64,000 nucleotides of DNA from Breoghania sp. (GCF_030066895.1 NZ_JASJAV010000019.1:160001-224000); one strand, 5' to 3'; counted from the stretch's first letter, positions 32,497 to 44,195 are shown. Numbers and translations are program-made. The notes: generated by a model not told the origin, from the letters alone.

Positions 32497-35400
32497 ATGT
32501 TTATCTTCGCTCCGTCACAGAAAATTGCTTCAATCCTCGCGGCAACGACGTTTCTCACCCTGATCGGCATATCGAATACGGCCTGGACCTTCGATAATAC
32601 CGTCTCCGGCGATGTCATCCTTTACAGCGACGATCCAATCTTCCAATTGGCCATCAACTCCGGAACCATTACCGCAAGCGTCAGCGGCATGGGAACCGGC
32701 ATCGTGGTCTATCCCACGGGAACGGCGACAGGCCCGCTCGACGTGACCCTCGACATCCTGTCCGCGGGCGGCACGACGGATCTCTATCGGAGCGACGATC
32801 CCGCTGTTGCCGTCTCCTCCACGATCGCCGACACGGACTTTACGGTGAATATCGAGAACGGTGTCTCGATCCTCAGCGACCACAACTTCGGCGCGGTCTG
32901 AGTGCGGAACAACGTGTCCGGCGATATCGCCATCAATTCCGCAGCCAGCGTGACGGCAACGGAAACGGATCAGTTCGGCATATCCGCCACATCGAACGGC
33001 GGCACGGTGCAGATCACGAACAGTGGAAAAGTCTCGTCGGCAATGTCGATCGGCCTTTATTCGGACGGCACCGGCGATGCCAGCGATCCCGACGGCACCA
33101 TCGTTTCCCAGATAACCAACAGCGGCTCCGTCGATTCCTACGCCGCCGGCGCGCGTACCATCGCCTATACCGGCGACGCAAAGATCATCAACACATCGAG
33201 CGGTTATTACGTCGAATCGACGAGCCGCCAGGGCCTCGTGGCATGGTCGTCTGCCGGCAACGTCATTATCGAAAACGCCGGCGAGGTCATCGCCCACGAC
33301 GATCACACGATCCAGGCAATGACGCAAACGGGCGACGTCACCGTCACCAACAGCGGCACGCTGACCAGCGAGGACGACACGAGCCTCACCGATGGTGGCA
33401 CGGGCCACACCGACATTGCCGCGACGATCAATGTGTCCGGCGACGTGAGCGCCACCAACGAAACAGGCGTCACGATTACGGCGCTGGCTGCAACCGGCAT
33501 CGGCATCGATGCGGAAACGCCGTCAGGCACCATCGACGTCACCAATGACGGCGAGGTGACGAGCACCAGTTCCGCGATCTTGGCCTCCGACACCACCATT
33601 CTGATCACCAATACCGGAAAGCTGACGACCACGGCTGATGCCGCAGCTGCCGTCAACATCACCTCCGGATCTGCAACCGTCACCAACAGCGGCACAATCG
33701 AAAGCACGGGAACGGACGGGATCGCCATCCGCTTCGCCTCGGGCTCCAATATACTTGTGCTGGAATCTAGTTCCACGATCACCGACACCGTGCTCGGCGA
33801 CGGCGACGACACGCTGCGTCTCGACACCGGTTCCACCGCCTTCGATATCTCGCTCATCGGCACGACCAGCCAGTACCAGGGGTTCTCGACCCTCGATGTC
33901 GCGGCAGGGGACGAAACCGATCTGACCGGGATCACCGATGCCACGTTGACTGCGATCACCGTGGAAGGTACGCTGGCCTTCTCTGGTGCCGAAGCGGCCT
34001 CCGCGCAAGTGTGCGTGCTGTCCGGCGTCATTTTCGACGGCTCCGGCACGGTCTACAGCCTGACGGTCGCAAACGGCACCAGCCTCTCAAACGGCCTCGG
34101 CACGCTCTCGGTCGTCTCCGATGCGACCCTCGCCACCGGTTCGACCTACGACGTCAGCGTCAGCAGTGACGGCAGTTCCGGGAGTTTGTCCGCGACAGGC
34201 ACGGTGACCATCGAGAGCGGCGCGATCCTCTCCGTTTCCTCCGCTGTGCTGGGCGATGACGGATCGGGATACAGCCTGGCGACGCTCTACATGATCATCA
34301 GCGCCGATACGAGCATGACCGGAACGTTCTCGACCGTCACGGACGATTTCGCCTTCCTCGACGCCTCGGTGAGCTATACCTCGACCACCGTCGATCTGAC
34401 GATGCAGCGCAACAACCTGAGCTTCGCCTCCCAGGCCAAGACCTGGAAGCAGGCCTCGACGGCCGCCGCGATCGAGGAACTCGGCAGCTCCAATCCCCGT
34501 CTATCAGGCCTACCTGACATCAACGACCTCCATTGCCGCGAAGGTCGCCAAGCAGCTTTCCGGCGAGTTGCACGCATCGGCCACCGGCGTCCTGTTGATG
34601 GATGCCCAGGTGCCGATAAGCGCCATCGGCAGCCGTATCCGCTCCGCATTCGGCAGTGTCGGATCGAACGCGCAGCAGGTCGTGGCCTTCCACGGCGACA
34701 ACGAACCGGACCTTGCCCCGGCAACGACGTCCGCCCCGGCGTTCTGGATGTCGACCTTCGGCACGTGGGGCCATTTCGACGGCGACGCCAACGCCACATC
34801 GCTGGACCGTCGTGCGGGCGGCGCCTTCATCGGTTTCGACGGCCCGCTTCCCGCCGACTGGCGCGCGGGCGTGCTGCTCGGCTACGGCCATTCCAGCTAC
34901 GACAGCAACGGACGGGCCTCGTAGGGCTCCTCCGACCGACAGCTATCATGCAGGTGTCTATGCAGGAACCGCATTACGGCCCGATCGGCATGCGTATCGC
35001 CGGTGCTTACACACTGCACAGGATCGACACGGAGCGCCGCGTCGTCGTCGGAACCCTCGATCAGACCCTGACCTCGGATTATGACGGCTCGATGATCCAG
35101 GCCTCGGCAGAACTCGGCTACGAGATCGTTCTGGACAAGACGCGGCTGGAGCCGTTCGCCGGTCTGAGCTTCGCCCATCAGCATACGGACAGCTTCCAGG
35201 AAAGCGGCGGCTCGGCAGCGCTTTCCGGAGACGATGCGGATTTCGATACGACCTCCAGCATCCTTGGCCTGCGCGCGGACGCAAAGCTCTTCTCCATCGG
35301 CGAACTGGAAATCAGTGGCCGGGGATCTCTGGGCTGGCGCCATGCCTACGGCAACGTTTCGCCGGAGACATCAGTCCGCTTTGCCGGGGGCAATTCATTT

Positions 35401-35562
35401 GCCGTTTCCGGGCTTCCGATCGCCCGCGATACCGCCGTGGTCGAGGCAGGGCTCGGCATCGCCTTTACCGGCGGCGCCAGCCTCTCGCTCGACTATTCCG
35501 GCGACATTGCCGACAACGCCCAGGATCACGATTTCAGCGGCACGCTGCGCATTCGCTTCTGA
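32497..35562 (+). pseudogene. Autotransporter with beta-barrel domain, nonsense codons and frameshifts
   Basis: Large surface autotransporter (type Va). The signal peptide starts MFIFAPSQKIASILAATTFL, followed by a passenger of beta-helix repeats (many copies of VTNSGTL / ITNTGKL type) and a C-terminal 12-strand barrel ending LRIRF. Lesions in order: TGA at 32899-32901 (GAV then VRNNVSGDI, same frame), one extra C near 34497 before VYQAYLTSTTSIAAKVAKQL, TAG at 34922-34924 in GRAS, another shift just after (SGSSDSYHAGVYAGT) and a further shift near 34970 before PHYGPIGMRIAGAYTLHRID. The barrel itself is readable in the last frame. At least five lesions, so clearly dead. Confidence 0.85.
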
Positions 35563-35579
35563 ACCGGCGGAACTGCCCG

Positions 35580-36568
35580 TCAGGCGGCCGGCAGAAGATC
35601 CTCGCGCCAGGCCTCTCCGAGCGAACGGCGCGCCATCATGTGCGAGCGCGGGTGAGCGACGGAATCGACCGCGAGCAGGCGATCATCGCGCAAGTACGCG
35701 ATGTCGAACGACCCACCGGCGGGATCGCCCACCTGCTTTGTCTCCTCGTGCATCTAGGAAAGCCCGGCGATCTGCAGCTTGACCTCGTACTGATCGGACC
35801 AGAACCACGGCACGGGATCGTAGGTGACTTCTTCGCCCATGATCGCCTTCGCCGCCGCCTTAGCCTGATCGACAGCGTTCTGCACACTCTCAAGACGGAT
35901 CGTGAGGCCATACCGGGCGGCGGGAAAACGCGTGCAGTCAGCAGCAGCGAAAATGGCCGGATCGGATGTGCGGCAGGAGGCATCAACGGGAATTCCGTCC
36001 TCCACCGCAAGCCCGACTGCCTGCGCAAGCTCCGTGTTTGGCACGGCCCCGACCGCCACCAGCACCAGATCGCATTCGATGCGCTCGCCGGAGGTCAATT
36101 GAACGGCTTCCACTTCGCCATCGCCTTCGACGACGGCGGCGGATACTCCGAACCGCAGCACCACGCCGCGAGAGGTATGCAGGGTCGCGTAGAACTGTGA
36201 AAGCGCCGGCGCCACGACGCGGTTCAACACCCGAGCCTGCCTTTCCAGCACCATCACCTCGTGCCCGAGCCCGCGCGCCACGGCCGCGACCTCAAGCCCG
36301 ATATAGCCGCCGCCAACAATGACGATGCAGCGTGGAACTTCCAGAAGCGGGCGCAGGTGGTCCACGTCGGCAAGGGTTCTGAGCGGCAGAAAGCCTGGCA
36401 GATCGAACCCCGGCAGGCCCAGCATGCGCGGCCGGGTACCGGTGGCCAGCAGCAGGCTGTCGTACCCATACGAGGTCCCGTCGGCACACTGGATCCGCGC
36501 GCCTTCCCGGTCGATTTCCGACACCGACGTGCCGAACTTGGCACGACATCGCAACCGGAATTCCACAT
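35580..36568 (-). pseudogene. Ferredoxin/rubredoxin reductase-type FAD oxidoreductase, 5' truncated and amber-interrupted
   Basis: Pyridine nucleotide-disulfide oxidoreductase of the ferredoxin reductase group. Present: second half of the FAD domain (YDSLLLATGTRPRML), NADH Rossmann motif CIVIVGGGYIGLEVAA, and FAD motif PAIFAAADCTRFP. Missing: the N-terminal FAD GxGxxG strand (about 70 residues); the gene stops abruptly near 36568. Near the 3' end the frame hits TAG at 35754-35756 (LS, stop, MHEETKQVGDPAGGSFDIAYL), then continues in the same frame to TGA at 35580. The amber fits CAG to TAG. A palindromic repeat element lies just beyond the truncated end. Confidence 0.82.
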
Positions 36569-36644
36569 GGGGTTACGAAATGGCGGAACGAAGGCGCAAG
36601 GTAATTCGTCGAGGCGCGTTCGGACAAGGTCCGTCGTCCGTCGG

Positions 36645-36780
36645 GTGGCCCATCCTTCGAGACAGCGCTCACGCGCCTCCTCAGGATGACGTTGTGTATG
36701 TTGAGCGCATCTTCAAAACCATCCCCTCAATGACGTCATCCTGAGGAGGGCCGACAGGCCCGTCTCGAAGGATGGGCCAC
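36645..36780. repeat. Inverted-repeat palindromic element, 47-bp arms
   Basis: Two 47-nt arms (36645-36691 and 36734-36780) are inverted copies: the outer 19 nt (GTGGCCCATCCTTCGAGAC) and inner 16 nt (CCTCCTCAGGATGACG) are identical, while the central 12 nt differ but each can form its own small hairpin. The arms are separated by 42 bp. It resembles the REP-like palindromic units with CCTTCGAGAC...CCTCAGGATGA found in many Hyphomicrobiales genomes. Confidence 0.85.
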
Positions 36781-36813
36781 TCAACAAAACCCGGCGCCAC
36801 CTCGCAAACGACC

Positions 36814-38742
36814 TCAAAGCGCGCGCATGTTGGTGAGGAAGCCCTTCATCTCGTCTTCCACGCGGGAGGCTTCCTCCAGCATGATCGCAGCAAGCCGGTC
36901 GACCGCCGCGCTCATCTGAGCGGTCTGGCCGCGCGCCTTGGTGATCACGGCAATCGCCTCTTCCCCATCAGCCCCGAGACCGACCGCCGCCTCCAGACGC
37001 GCTGTCAGCGCCGCAACCTGCTCCTCCTGAGTGCTCACGGTCTCTCGGACATCGCTCGCCACGCCGTCGACCGTGTCGATCACGCCCGCCACCTTCGAGA
37101 ATGCCGAAACAGCGTCATCGCTTGCCGCCCGGATCGCGCCGACCTCCGCCTCGATATCCTCCGTTGCCCGCGCCGTTTGCACGACAAGCTGCTTCACCTC
37201 TTGTGCAAAGACCGCAAAGCCCTTGCCCGCGGCACCCGCCCGTACAGCCTCGATCGTCGCATTGAGCGCCAGCAGATTGGTGCGCTCCGCAACGGCGCGG
37301 ATTGCCTCCAGCATGCCCTTGATGCGCTGCGTCGATCCGGAAAGCCGCGTCATGACGCCGTCGCCGCCATCCGAACGACCGCGCGCTTACAGAACCGCCT
37401 CATCAGCGCGCTCCGCCAGAGCTCCGATGGAACGAAGCGACCCGGCAAACTCATCGCGCTGGGTCTGAGCTGCGGCCAAAGCTTCGATCACGGCCCGGTG
37501 ATTGTCTCCGCTCCAGTCCGCCGCCGCCCCCAGAATGTTCTTCGACATGACCGCAACGGCCTCCACCGCCTCGTTTACCGCGCCGGCGGCCATCTTGAGG
37601 CTAGTGAGCGCCACCGAGACCGTTTCCTCCAGATGCACCGCCATATCCTGAATGCGCGTATTGCGCCTGGTCCATTCCTCGCCCACCTTGCGAACTTCCT
37701 CCAACGCGGCAGCCTGCTGTGCCTGCACATCCACGTCTTCGTCAACTTCGCTCTCAGGCTCGGAAGGTTGCGCCTCTGTGGCGGAAGAGACTTGCGAGCT
37801 CGGGATCACGTCATCCTGCGCGCACAGGGCAAGTCCGACGGCCAGCAAAACGCCCGGCGTAACGAGATGGCGGACCTGCCGGATACTCCCCGCATCCACC
37901 TGCTCCACGCTGCCTGAGGACCGCAAGGCCTCCAGCCGCCCGGACACATCCCCGACCAGAAGATCGATACCCCGCTCCGCGCTTGATGACGCCTGACTGC
38001 GGCGCAGGACCGCCTCCACATAGGCAACAAAGGCATCGCATTAGGAGGAAAGAAGACCAGCAAGCTGCGCCTCGGTCTTTGCCGGGATGCGGGCGGCGCG
38101 CAGCGTCTCGAAGAGAAGGTCCAGTTCGCCCTTATAGCTCGAAGGATCGACCGCCCCCGCACTTACCAGAAAGACCGTCTCGACCCGACGGGCCTTCTCG
38201 AAGTCAGCCGCAAGTTTCTTGAGTGCCGCGGGCGCCTTTCGCGCCGACGCACTTTCCTCGAGGGTTCGGGAGAGCACATCGCCCGCGCCCTTCAGCCGTC
38301 CGAGCAAGCCGCTCGTCAGGTCCGGACCGATGACTTTCTGGGTCGAGCGCACCGTTTCCAGAAGATTGTGCAGCCGGTCGAGTTCGGCGATGATCTCCGT
38401 GGTTCCCTGTCCGCCGACACCGAGCTTCTGAAGCCGGGCACGCAGGCGCCACTCCGCCTCGCTTACGGGGCCGATCGGCTCGTGCGCGGGCGCCGCGAGA
38501 TAGGTTCGCGCCGCCTGCCGGAAGTCGCGAACGGAAATCAATGTGTCGGTCAGATCCAGCCGAGCGGCATCGAGGGCGCGGGCTGCCGCAGCACGATCAA
38601 CCTGCGCCACATGAGCCGTCCACATGGCCAGACCGACAAAGACGATCCCCAGACACAGGAGCGCAAGCCGAAAGACGGATCGCCCGCTTGCGTGCGCACT
38701 CCCTCGAGCCTCGATCACCGATTGTCCGGATAGTCCCGCCAT
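36814..38742 (-). pseudogene. Methyl-accepting chemotaxis protein with two ochre codons
   Basis: Transducer: start MAGLSGQSVIEARGSAHASG with GGAGG before it, membrane helix RLALLCLGIVFVGLAMW, a periplasmic helical sensor region, a second hydrophobic stretch (VTPGVLLAVGLALCAQDD) and a C-terminal signalling domain whose tip reads [20 protein letters not shown]. The single reading frame is cut by TAA at 38041-38043 (LSS, stop, CDAFVAYVEAVL) and TAA at 37387-37389 (DEAVL, stop, ARGRSDGG). No indel is needed; both fit CAA to TAA. The tip also has Val for the usual Ala in IEAARAG. Chemoreceptor function is lost. Confidence 0.83.
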
Positions 38743-39043
38743 GCTCCTCCGCCAACGTAGCGTCCGCAAGAGGTGCGGAAATCTCCCGCACCCGGTTGCG
38801 CCCCAGCTCCCCCGTTGCTGCAAGTCTCCTTTTTCGCTCGTTATGCTTGATAATTCGTTTCGATCACCGGTCGCATCTCTCCTTGTCACGACCTTGAGTT
38901 CCGTTAAGGCACCGCCGCACCCTTGGAGGGCCCGCCGATTTCCTGCGACTGCGCCTGCGCCGATCGTCGGGTTTTCACAGTTCAATTGCCCGGATGCCTC
39001 GGAATGGATGCCGGCTCGGCGTCCGCACCTCTCGGATCGTTTC

Positions 39044-39827
39044 ATGTCCCTGCTTCTCAGCGCCGTACCGGCGATTTTCGTGCTGCTGTGGTCGATCGGT
39101 TTCATCGGATCGCGGATGGGCGCGCCCTATGCCGATCCGCTGACCTTTCTCGTCCTGCGCTACGCACTTGCTCTCGCCATCCTCGCCGTTTCCATGCTGC
39201 TCATCCGCCCGACGCGCCATCTGACCATGCGCGAGCGAGGCCATGCGGCAATCGTTGGCGTGCTCATTCACAGCGTCTATCTGGGATCGGTTTTCTGGTC
39301 TATCGACAACGGCCTGCCCGCGGGCGTCGCCGCCCTCATCGCCGGACTGCAACTGCTCGTTACCGCCATGTTCGCCTAGGTCGTTCTGAGAGAGTGCATC
39401 GACGGCCGCTACTGGATCGATCTGGATGCGGGGCTCCTCGGCGTCGGTCTGCTGATCGCACCGAAGGCTGGTCTTTCAACGCAAGGCATCCAACCGGAAA
39501 CCGTCGGCGTGTGCCTGATGGCCGTTCTCGGCATTTCGTTCGGCACGATCTACCATAAGCGCTTTGCCCAGCACATCGAGATGCGCGGCGTCATCTTCTA
39601 CCAGTATACTCAGTGCCTTCCTCTTCACCGTCGTCGTCGCCGCACTGACCGAAGAAGGCCACGTGGAATGGACGGGGGAATTCGTCTTTGCGCTGTTCTG
39701 GCTGATCTTCGTGCTGTCGCTGGGCGCGATCTCGCTGTTGATGCTGCTCATCCGCAAGGGCGAGCTCTCCCGCGTGGCCGACCTCTTCTATCTCGTGCCC
39801 GCGGCAACGGCGACGGAGAAGAGCTGA
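39044..39827 (+). pseudogene. DMT superfamily transporter (EamA), amber codon, frameshift, 3' truncated
   Basis: EamA-type permease for metabolites or drugs, normally ten membrane helices. First half: MSLLLSAVPAIFVLLWSIGFIGSRMGA... through LIAGLQLLVTAMFA; then TAG at 39377-39379; the same frame goes on VVLRECIDGRYWIDLDAGLLGVGLLIAPK and GISFGTIYHKRFAQHI to about 39600, where a single-base shift moves to LSAFLFTVVVAALTEE ... LSRVADLFYLVPAATATEKS. The expected last two helices (usually continuing AWLLFGE) are missing; a second palindromic repeat begins 55 bp later. Amber fits CAG to TAG. Confidence 0.8.
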
Positions 39828-39881
39828 GAAGGGCTCTAGGCCATCGAAGAATTCGACAGGCCATCTTTCTGATACCATTCA

Positions 39882-39973
39882 CCGTCATTGCCCGGCGAAG
39901 TCCGGACAATCCAGCAACATCGGCATATGCGGAAAGAAATGGATCCCCCCGGACAAAGCCGGGGGATGACGGC
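39882..39973. repeat. Second palindromic repeat element
   Basis: Inverted arms 39882-39913 and 39940-39973 share CCGTCAT(T/C)(G/C)CCCGGC and GTCCGG and ATCCA; the right arm also forms its own hairpin CCCCCGG acaaag CCGGGGG. It belongs to the family of alphaproteobacterial intergenic palindromes of the type GTCATCCCCGGCTTGTCCGGGGATCCA. It sits between two decayed genes, at the broken end of the transporter. Confidence 0.75.
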
Positions 39974-39991
39974 CGAGAGAACCTTACCCCC

Positions 39992-42001
39992 TCAGGCCGC
40001 GCACACACCTTCCAGGAAGGTCTCGACCTCGCACCGGATCGTCTCCACCTGGGTGCTCAGGCGTTGGGAGAGTTCCTCCACGCCGTGTCCCTGCCTGCGC
40101 GCATGTTCGCTGGCGTTCCCCACGCCGCCCATCGCATCGGCTCCTTCCTGGGAGCGTGCCGAGGCGCCATCGATATTGTGCGAAATGGCCGCCACCGATG
40201 CGCTCTGCTCCTCCACCGAAGCCGCAACCGTCTCCGCAATCGCGTTCATGTCTTCGATGATCTGGCGGATATCGGCGATGGAGATGGAGGCATCCGACGA
40301 AATCGACTGGATGGAATCGACCTGCTGGGCGATCTCCTCCGTTGCCTTGGAGGTCTGGTTGGACAGTTCCTTCACTTCCGCCGCCACGACCGCAAAGCCC
40401 TTCCCGGCTTCACCCGCACGCGCTGCCTCGATGGTAGCATTGAGCGCAAGAAGGTTGGTCTGTTCCGCAATGTCGCGGATCAGGTGCATCACCTCGCCGA
40501 TCCGATCGGCGATCTGCGCGAGTGTCGCCATGGTCTCCGACGTCTCTTCGGCCCCGGAAAGCGCCCGACGCGCGATCTCGCGCGATTTCCGGGCCTGTCC
40601 CGTAATTTCTCCGATGGAGGTTGCCATCTCGCGTGCAGCGGTCGCGGCCGAACCCACATTCTCGGTTACCACCCCGACGCATTCACCTATCCGGCGCGCT
40701 TCGCCGGATACGTTGTTGGACGCCTCTTCCACGGCCTGGGCTGCGCCGCGCATTTTCATCGACGCGCTGTTGAGCTGATCGAGCACGCCCACAACCGTCG
40801 TCTCGGAGGAGGAAATCAGATTGGAAATCCGCGAGCCGCGTTCATTGCGTGCCTCCGCTTCCTGCATCTGTTCCGCCCGCAGCCGTTCCCGCTCAAGCGC
40901 ATTGTCGCGAAACACCACCAGCGTGCGCGCCATTGCGGCCATTTCGTCCCGCCCGCGCGTGCTCGGGATGTCGACGTCGTTCCCGCCATCGGCCAGACGT
41001 TCCATGACCCGCCGAAACCCGACGAGCTGGCCCGTGATGGAAGACGCGATGATGAGCCCCAGCAATGTCGCGACCACGATGGCGCCACCGATCATCACTG
41101 TCATCAGAACCAACGTGGAGTTGCGGACCCCGCGAAGGGTGGTGGTCGCCGTCGCGCGTCCCTCCGCCGCCACCGTCTTCAGCGCTTCCAGTCGCAGCGG
41201 CGGCAGCGAGAACAGGGTCTCCATCAGTTCGATCGTCTTGATCTGCTCGCTGACAAGACCGGCATAGGAATCGAAAGCCGCGCGGTAGACCTCCAGATCG
41301 ACGGTCACCTCGCTGCGCACCTCCTCGGGAATCTTCGCCCGTTTCAACCAGCGCGCAAAACGGCTGTAGGAGACTTCGAAGGCGCCTTCCGAAATGTCCG
41401 ATGGGCTCAGCAGAAACGCCTTCTCGTCGCGTGAGACCTGGATGATGGCGCGCGAGAGCTTGTCGAAGGCATCACCGCCCCCGAAGCGCGCTTCCTTCAC
41501 CAACCGGCGCTCGATCTTGTCGGAGAGGGAAGAGAGTGTGCCCTGCAGGCCGGTTTCCTGATCAAAGCCGATACCGGTCTGCACCTCGTGCAGCTTTTCG
41601 AACGTACCGTGAATGCCGTCCAGCGTATCGAGCACATCGGCCAGGTGTTCCTGATAGGGCCCGGCAACCGGCATGCGCTCGATCTCCGAGCCGGCCGAAC
41701 GCACTTTTTTCCAGCCCGAAGATGGTCTCCATTGCGGTATCCGAAGGCTTGCGCAGATATCCCTGTTCGGCGTCGTGCAGGCTTTGCGCGGCAACCGCCA
41801 TGTCGCGAACCCGCGTGGCAAGCTGGGTATAGGCGGCTTCATTCGCACTCGCCCGCTCGACCTGCGACTGCCCCACCAATAGATACCCGCCACACCCAGA
41901 AGGCTCACGGCCGAAATCACGACAAGACTGAAAACCCGCGCCTTGAGCGACAGGTTGGAGAGAAAACCGGCCTTCCGCCTTTGAAAAAAATCGCATCGCA
42001 C
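39992..42001 (-). pseudogene. Methyl-accepting chemotaxis protein with two compensating frameshifts
   Basis: Frame is open for 669 codons, but residues about 41-98 are nonsense: the correct text ([42 protein letters not shown]) is in another frame. Shifts are near 41880 (one T missing in a TTT run) and near 41707 (one extra base in a six-T run). After that all is normal: helical sensor, membrane helix [24 protein letters not shown] domain, and the signalling tip [20 protein letters not shown]. The product would carry a scrambled 57-residue block in the sensor domain. It may be partially functional or a pair of homopolymer errors. Confidence 0.75.
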
Positions 42002-42516
42002 GTATCCCAGTCCGACAAACAGGTCGACGCAGCTTCAGTCGGGCGCCTTTTGCGCGAAATGCCCGATGACAAGCGTCCGAATTGATCTGCACAATAGTCA
42101 GGAGTGGTTTACGAAGCAATAAGCGGATTTCTCAAGCCATTGATTCAATGAATCTATTTTATACGCAACACTACCTGTCCGCACAGGTTTCGCAAGAAGA
42201 TCCGAAAAATCAAATGGATGACTGACACCCCGGCGCAGGATCTCAGCGTTACAAACGGCGATTTTAGGCAGGCGAGGCGGGTTTGATTGTCAAAATTGTC
42301 CAGTTAATAGGCAGGAGACGATGGAAACTTGTGCGCATCCGGGGCGTATTTTGCATTGCGGCATGAGGAAGGCGACGCCGGACGCGACGTTCCCTGCACA
42401 CCCTTCGGCAAAGCCCCCTCCCTTCCTTAGACGGACTCGACAAGAACATTGTTTGCAGCGCAACATAACGCACGGGAAAAGCAATCAATACGAACAATCA
42501 GTTTGGGGGATTCAAA
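42002..42516. other. Intergenic, 515 bp
   Basis: Divergent control region between a chemoreceptor gene and mcd. AT-rich around 42120-42215, where both promoters probably lie; GGGGG precedes ATG 42517. No gene or strong hairpin seen. Confidence 0.4.
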
Positions 42517-44195
42517 ATGACACTTGCTGCGCCTTCGGCGTCCGGAACCGTTCCGGGTTTCACCGATCTCGCAGGCCCGGCCATCGCTTCGGTCGATGCA
42601 CTCGTGGCGCAGGCCGCGCTCTCCATCCGCGGGCGCGTCGCCGTCGACGGCCGCATCGATGCCGTCCGGATGGATCAGGAACAGCGCGCCACGCATGGAC
42701 TGGCCTGGCTGGCGACTTATGCCGAAGCGCTCCGGCAGGTGGGCGACTACGCCGTCCGCATGAGCGAGGCTGGGCATTATAGGCGGATCGAGGATCAACT
42801 CGCCCGGCTGGCCTTCGGCGAATATCTGGCGCAGATTTTCGGCGGCATTCCCATGAGCCAGGGGGAAATCGTCCGCCTCTCCGATATGGGCATCAACGCC
42901 GAGACGATCGCGCACGCGCGCTCGCCGGAAGTCGAGACGCTGATTGCCACCGGCAACACGCCTGAGACGCGCGACCATCTGGTCGAGCTGATGTTCAGGG
43001 CTTCGCCACCGTGGGCGATGCCGGTCTTGAGGACACCTACGAGCAGATCTGCAACGAGATGCGCTGCTTCGGCGAGGCGGAGGTCGTGCCCCATGCCCAT
43101 GAGCGACACCTCGCCAACGACTATATTCCGCTCGACGTCATCTCCCACATGGCCGAACTCGGCGTTTTCGGGCTGACCATCCCCGAGGAATATGACGGGC
43201 TAGGGCCCGGCAAGGAATCCATGTGCGTGGTCTTCGAAGAGCTGTCGCGCGCCTATATTGGTGTCGGCTCGCTTGGCACGCGCTCGGAAATCGCCGCAGA
43301 GCTGATCCTGTGCGGCGGCACGGACGAGCAGAAGGAAAAGTGGCTGCCGCTGATCGCGTCGGGTGAAGTGCTACCGACCGCCGTCTTCACCGAACCCAAT
43401 ACCGACTCCGATCTTGCGTCCCTAAAGACCCGCGCGATCAAGGAAGGCGACGTGTGGAAGGTCTACGGCAACAAGACCTGGATCACCCATCCGGTGCGCG
43501 CCGACCTGATGACCCTGCTTGCCCGCACCAACCCGGACGAGCCCGGATACCGGAGATTGTCCATGTTCCTGGCGGAGAAGCCGCGCGGCGACGATGCCGA
43601 ACCCTTCCCTGCGGAAGGGATGACCGGCGGCAAGATCGAGGTCATCGGCTATCGCGGCATGAAGGAATACGAGATCGCCTTCGACGGCTTCGAAGTGAAG
43701 GGCGAAAACCTTCTGGGCGGGGTCGAGGGTCAGGACTTCAAGCAGCTCATGCAGACCTTCGAGGGCGCCCGGATTCAGACGGCGGCCCGCGCCATCGGCG
43801 TGGCTCAGTCTGCCCTGAAACTCGGCCTTCGCTATGCGCAGGAACGCATCCAGTTCACCCGTCCGCTGATCAAGTTCCCGCGTGTCTCCGACAAGCTGGC
43901 CATGATGGCGGCGGAAATCCTCATTGCCCGCCAGCTCACCTACCATTCGGCCCGTGAAAAGGACGAGGGACGACGCTGCGATCTGGAGGCGGGGATGGCC
44001 AAACTGCTTGCCGCCCGCGTCGCATGGGCAGTTGCCGACAACGCAGTGCAAATTTACGGCGGCAATGGCTTTGCTAAGGAATATCCGATCAGCCGCGTGC
44101 TCTGCGATGCCCGCATCTTGAACATTTTCGAAGGTGCGGCCGAGATTCAAGCGCAGGTCATCGCTCGGCGAGTGCTCGAAACAACTGCGACATAA
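42517..44195 (+). pseudogene. mcd: Methylsuccinyl-CoA dehydrogenase-type acyl-CoA dehydrogenase, one frameshift
   Basis: About 559 residues with the long N-terminal extension typical of (2S)-methylsuccinyl-CoA dehydrogenase of the ethylmalonyl-CoA pathway (acetyl-CoA assimilation). N-part: MTLAAPSASGTVPGFTDLAG, GHYRRIEDQLARLAFGEYLAQI, GGIPMSQGEIVRLSDMG. Catalytic part: [72 protein letters not shown]. The two parts are in different frames, joined near 43000-43008 (ELMFRA then [12 protein letters not shown]). Odd residues: [11 protein letters not shown] where the family has EPNTGSD, and PGYRRLSM where it has PGYRGLSM, both one G-to-A change. Assignment to Mcd rather than another ACAD rests on the N-extension. 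Confidence 0.78.

Noticed and set aside
14361-39379. Stop-codon reassignment (TAG, TAA or TGA read as Gln/Trp)
   Set aside because: All three stops occur inside broken genes, the same three end the intact genes, intact essential genes have none internally, release factor 1 is intact, and many of the affected genes also carry frameshifts. Nonsense mutation explains it better.
39509-41434. 641-codon plus-strand frame across the second chemoreceptor
   Set aside because: Antisense shadow of the chemoreceptor gene; only its first 30 codons belong to the DMT transporter.
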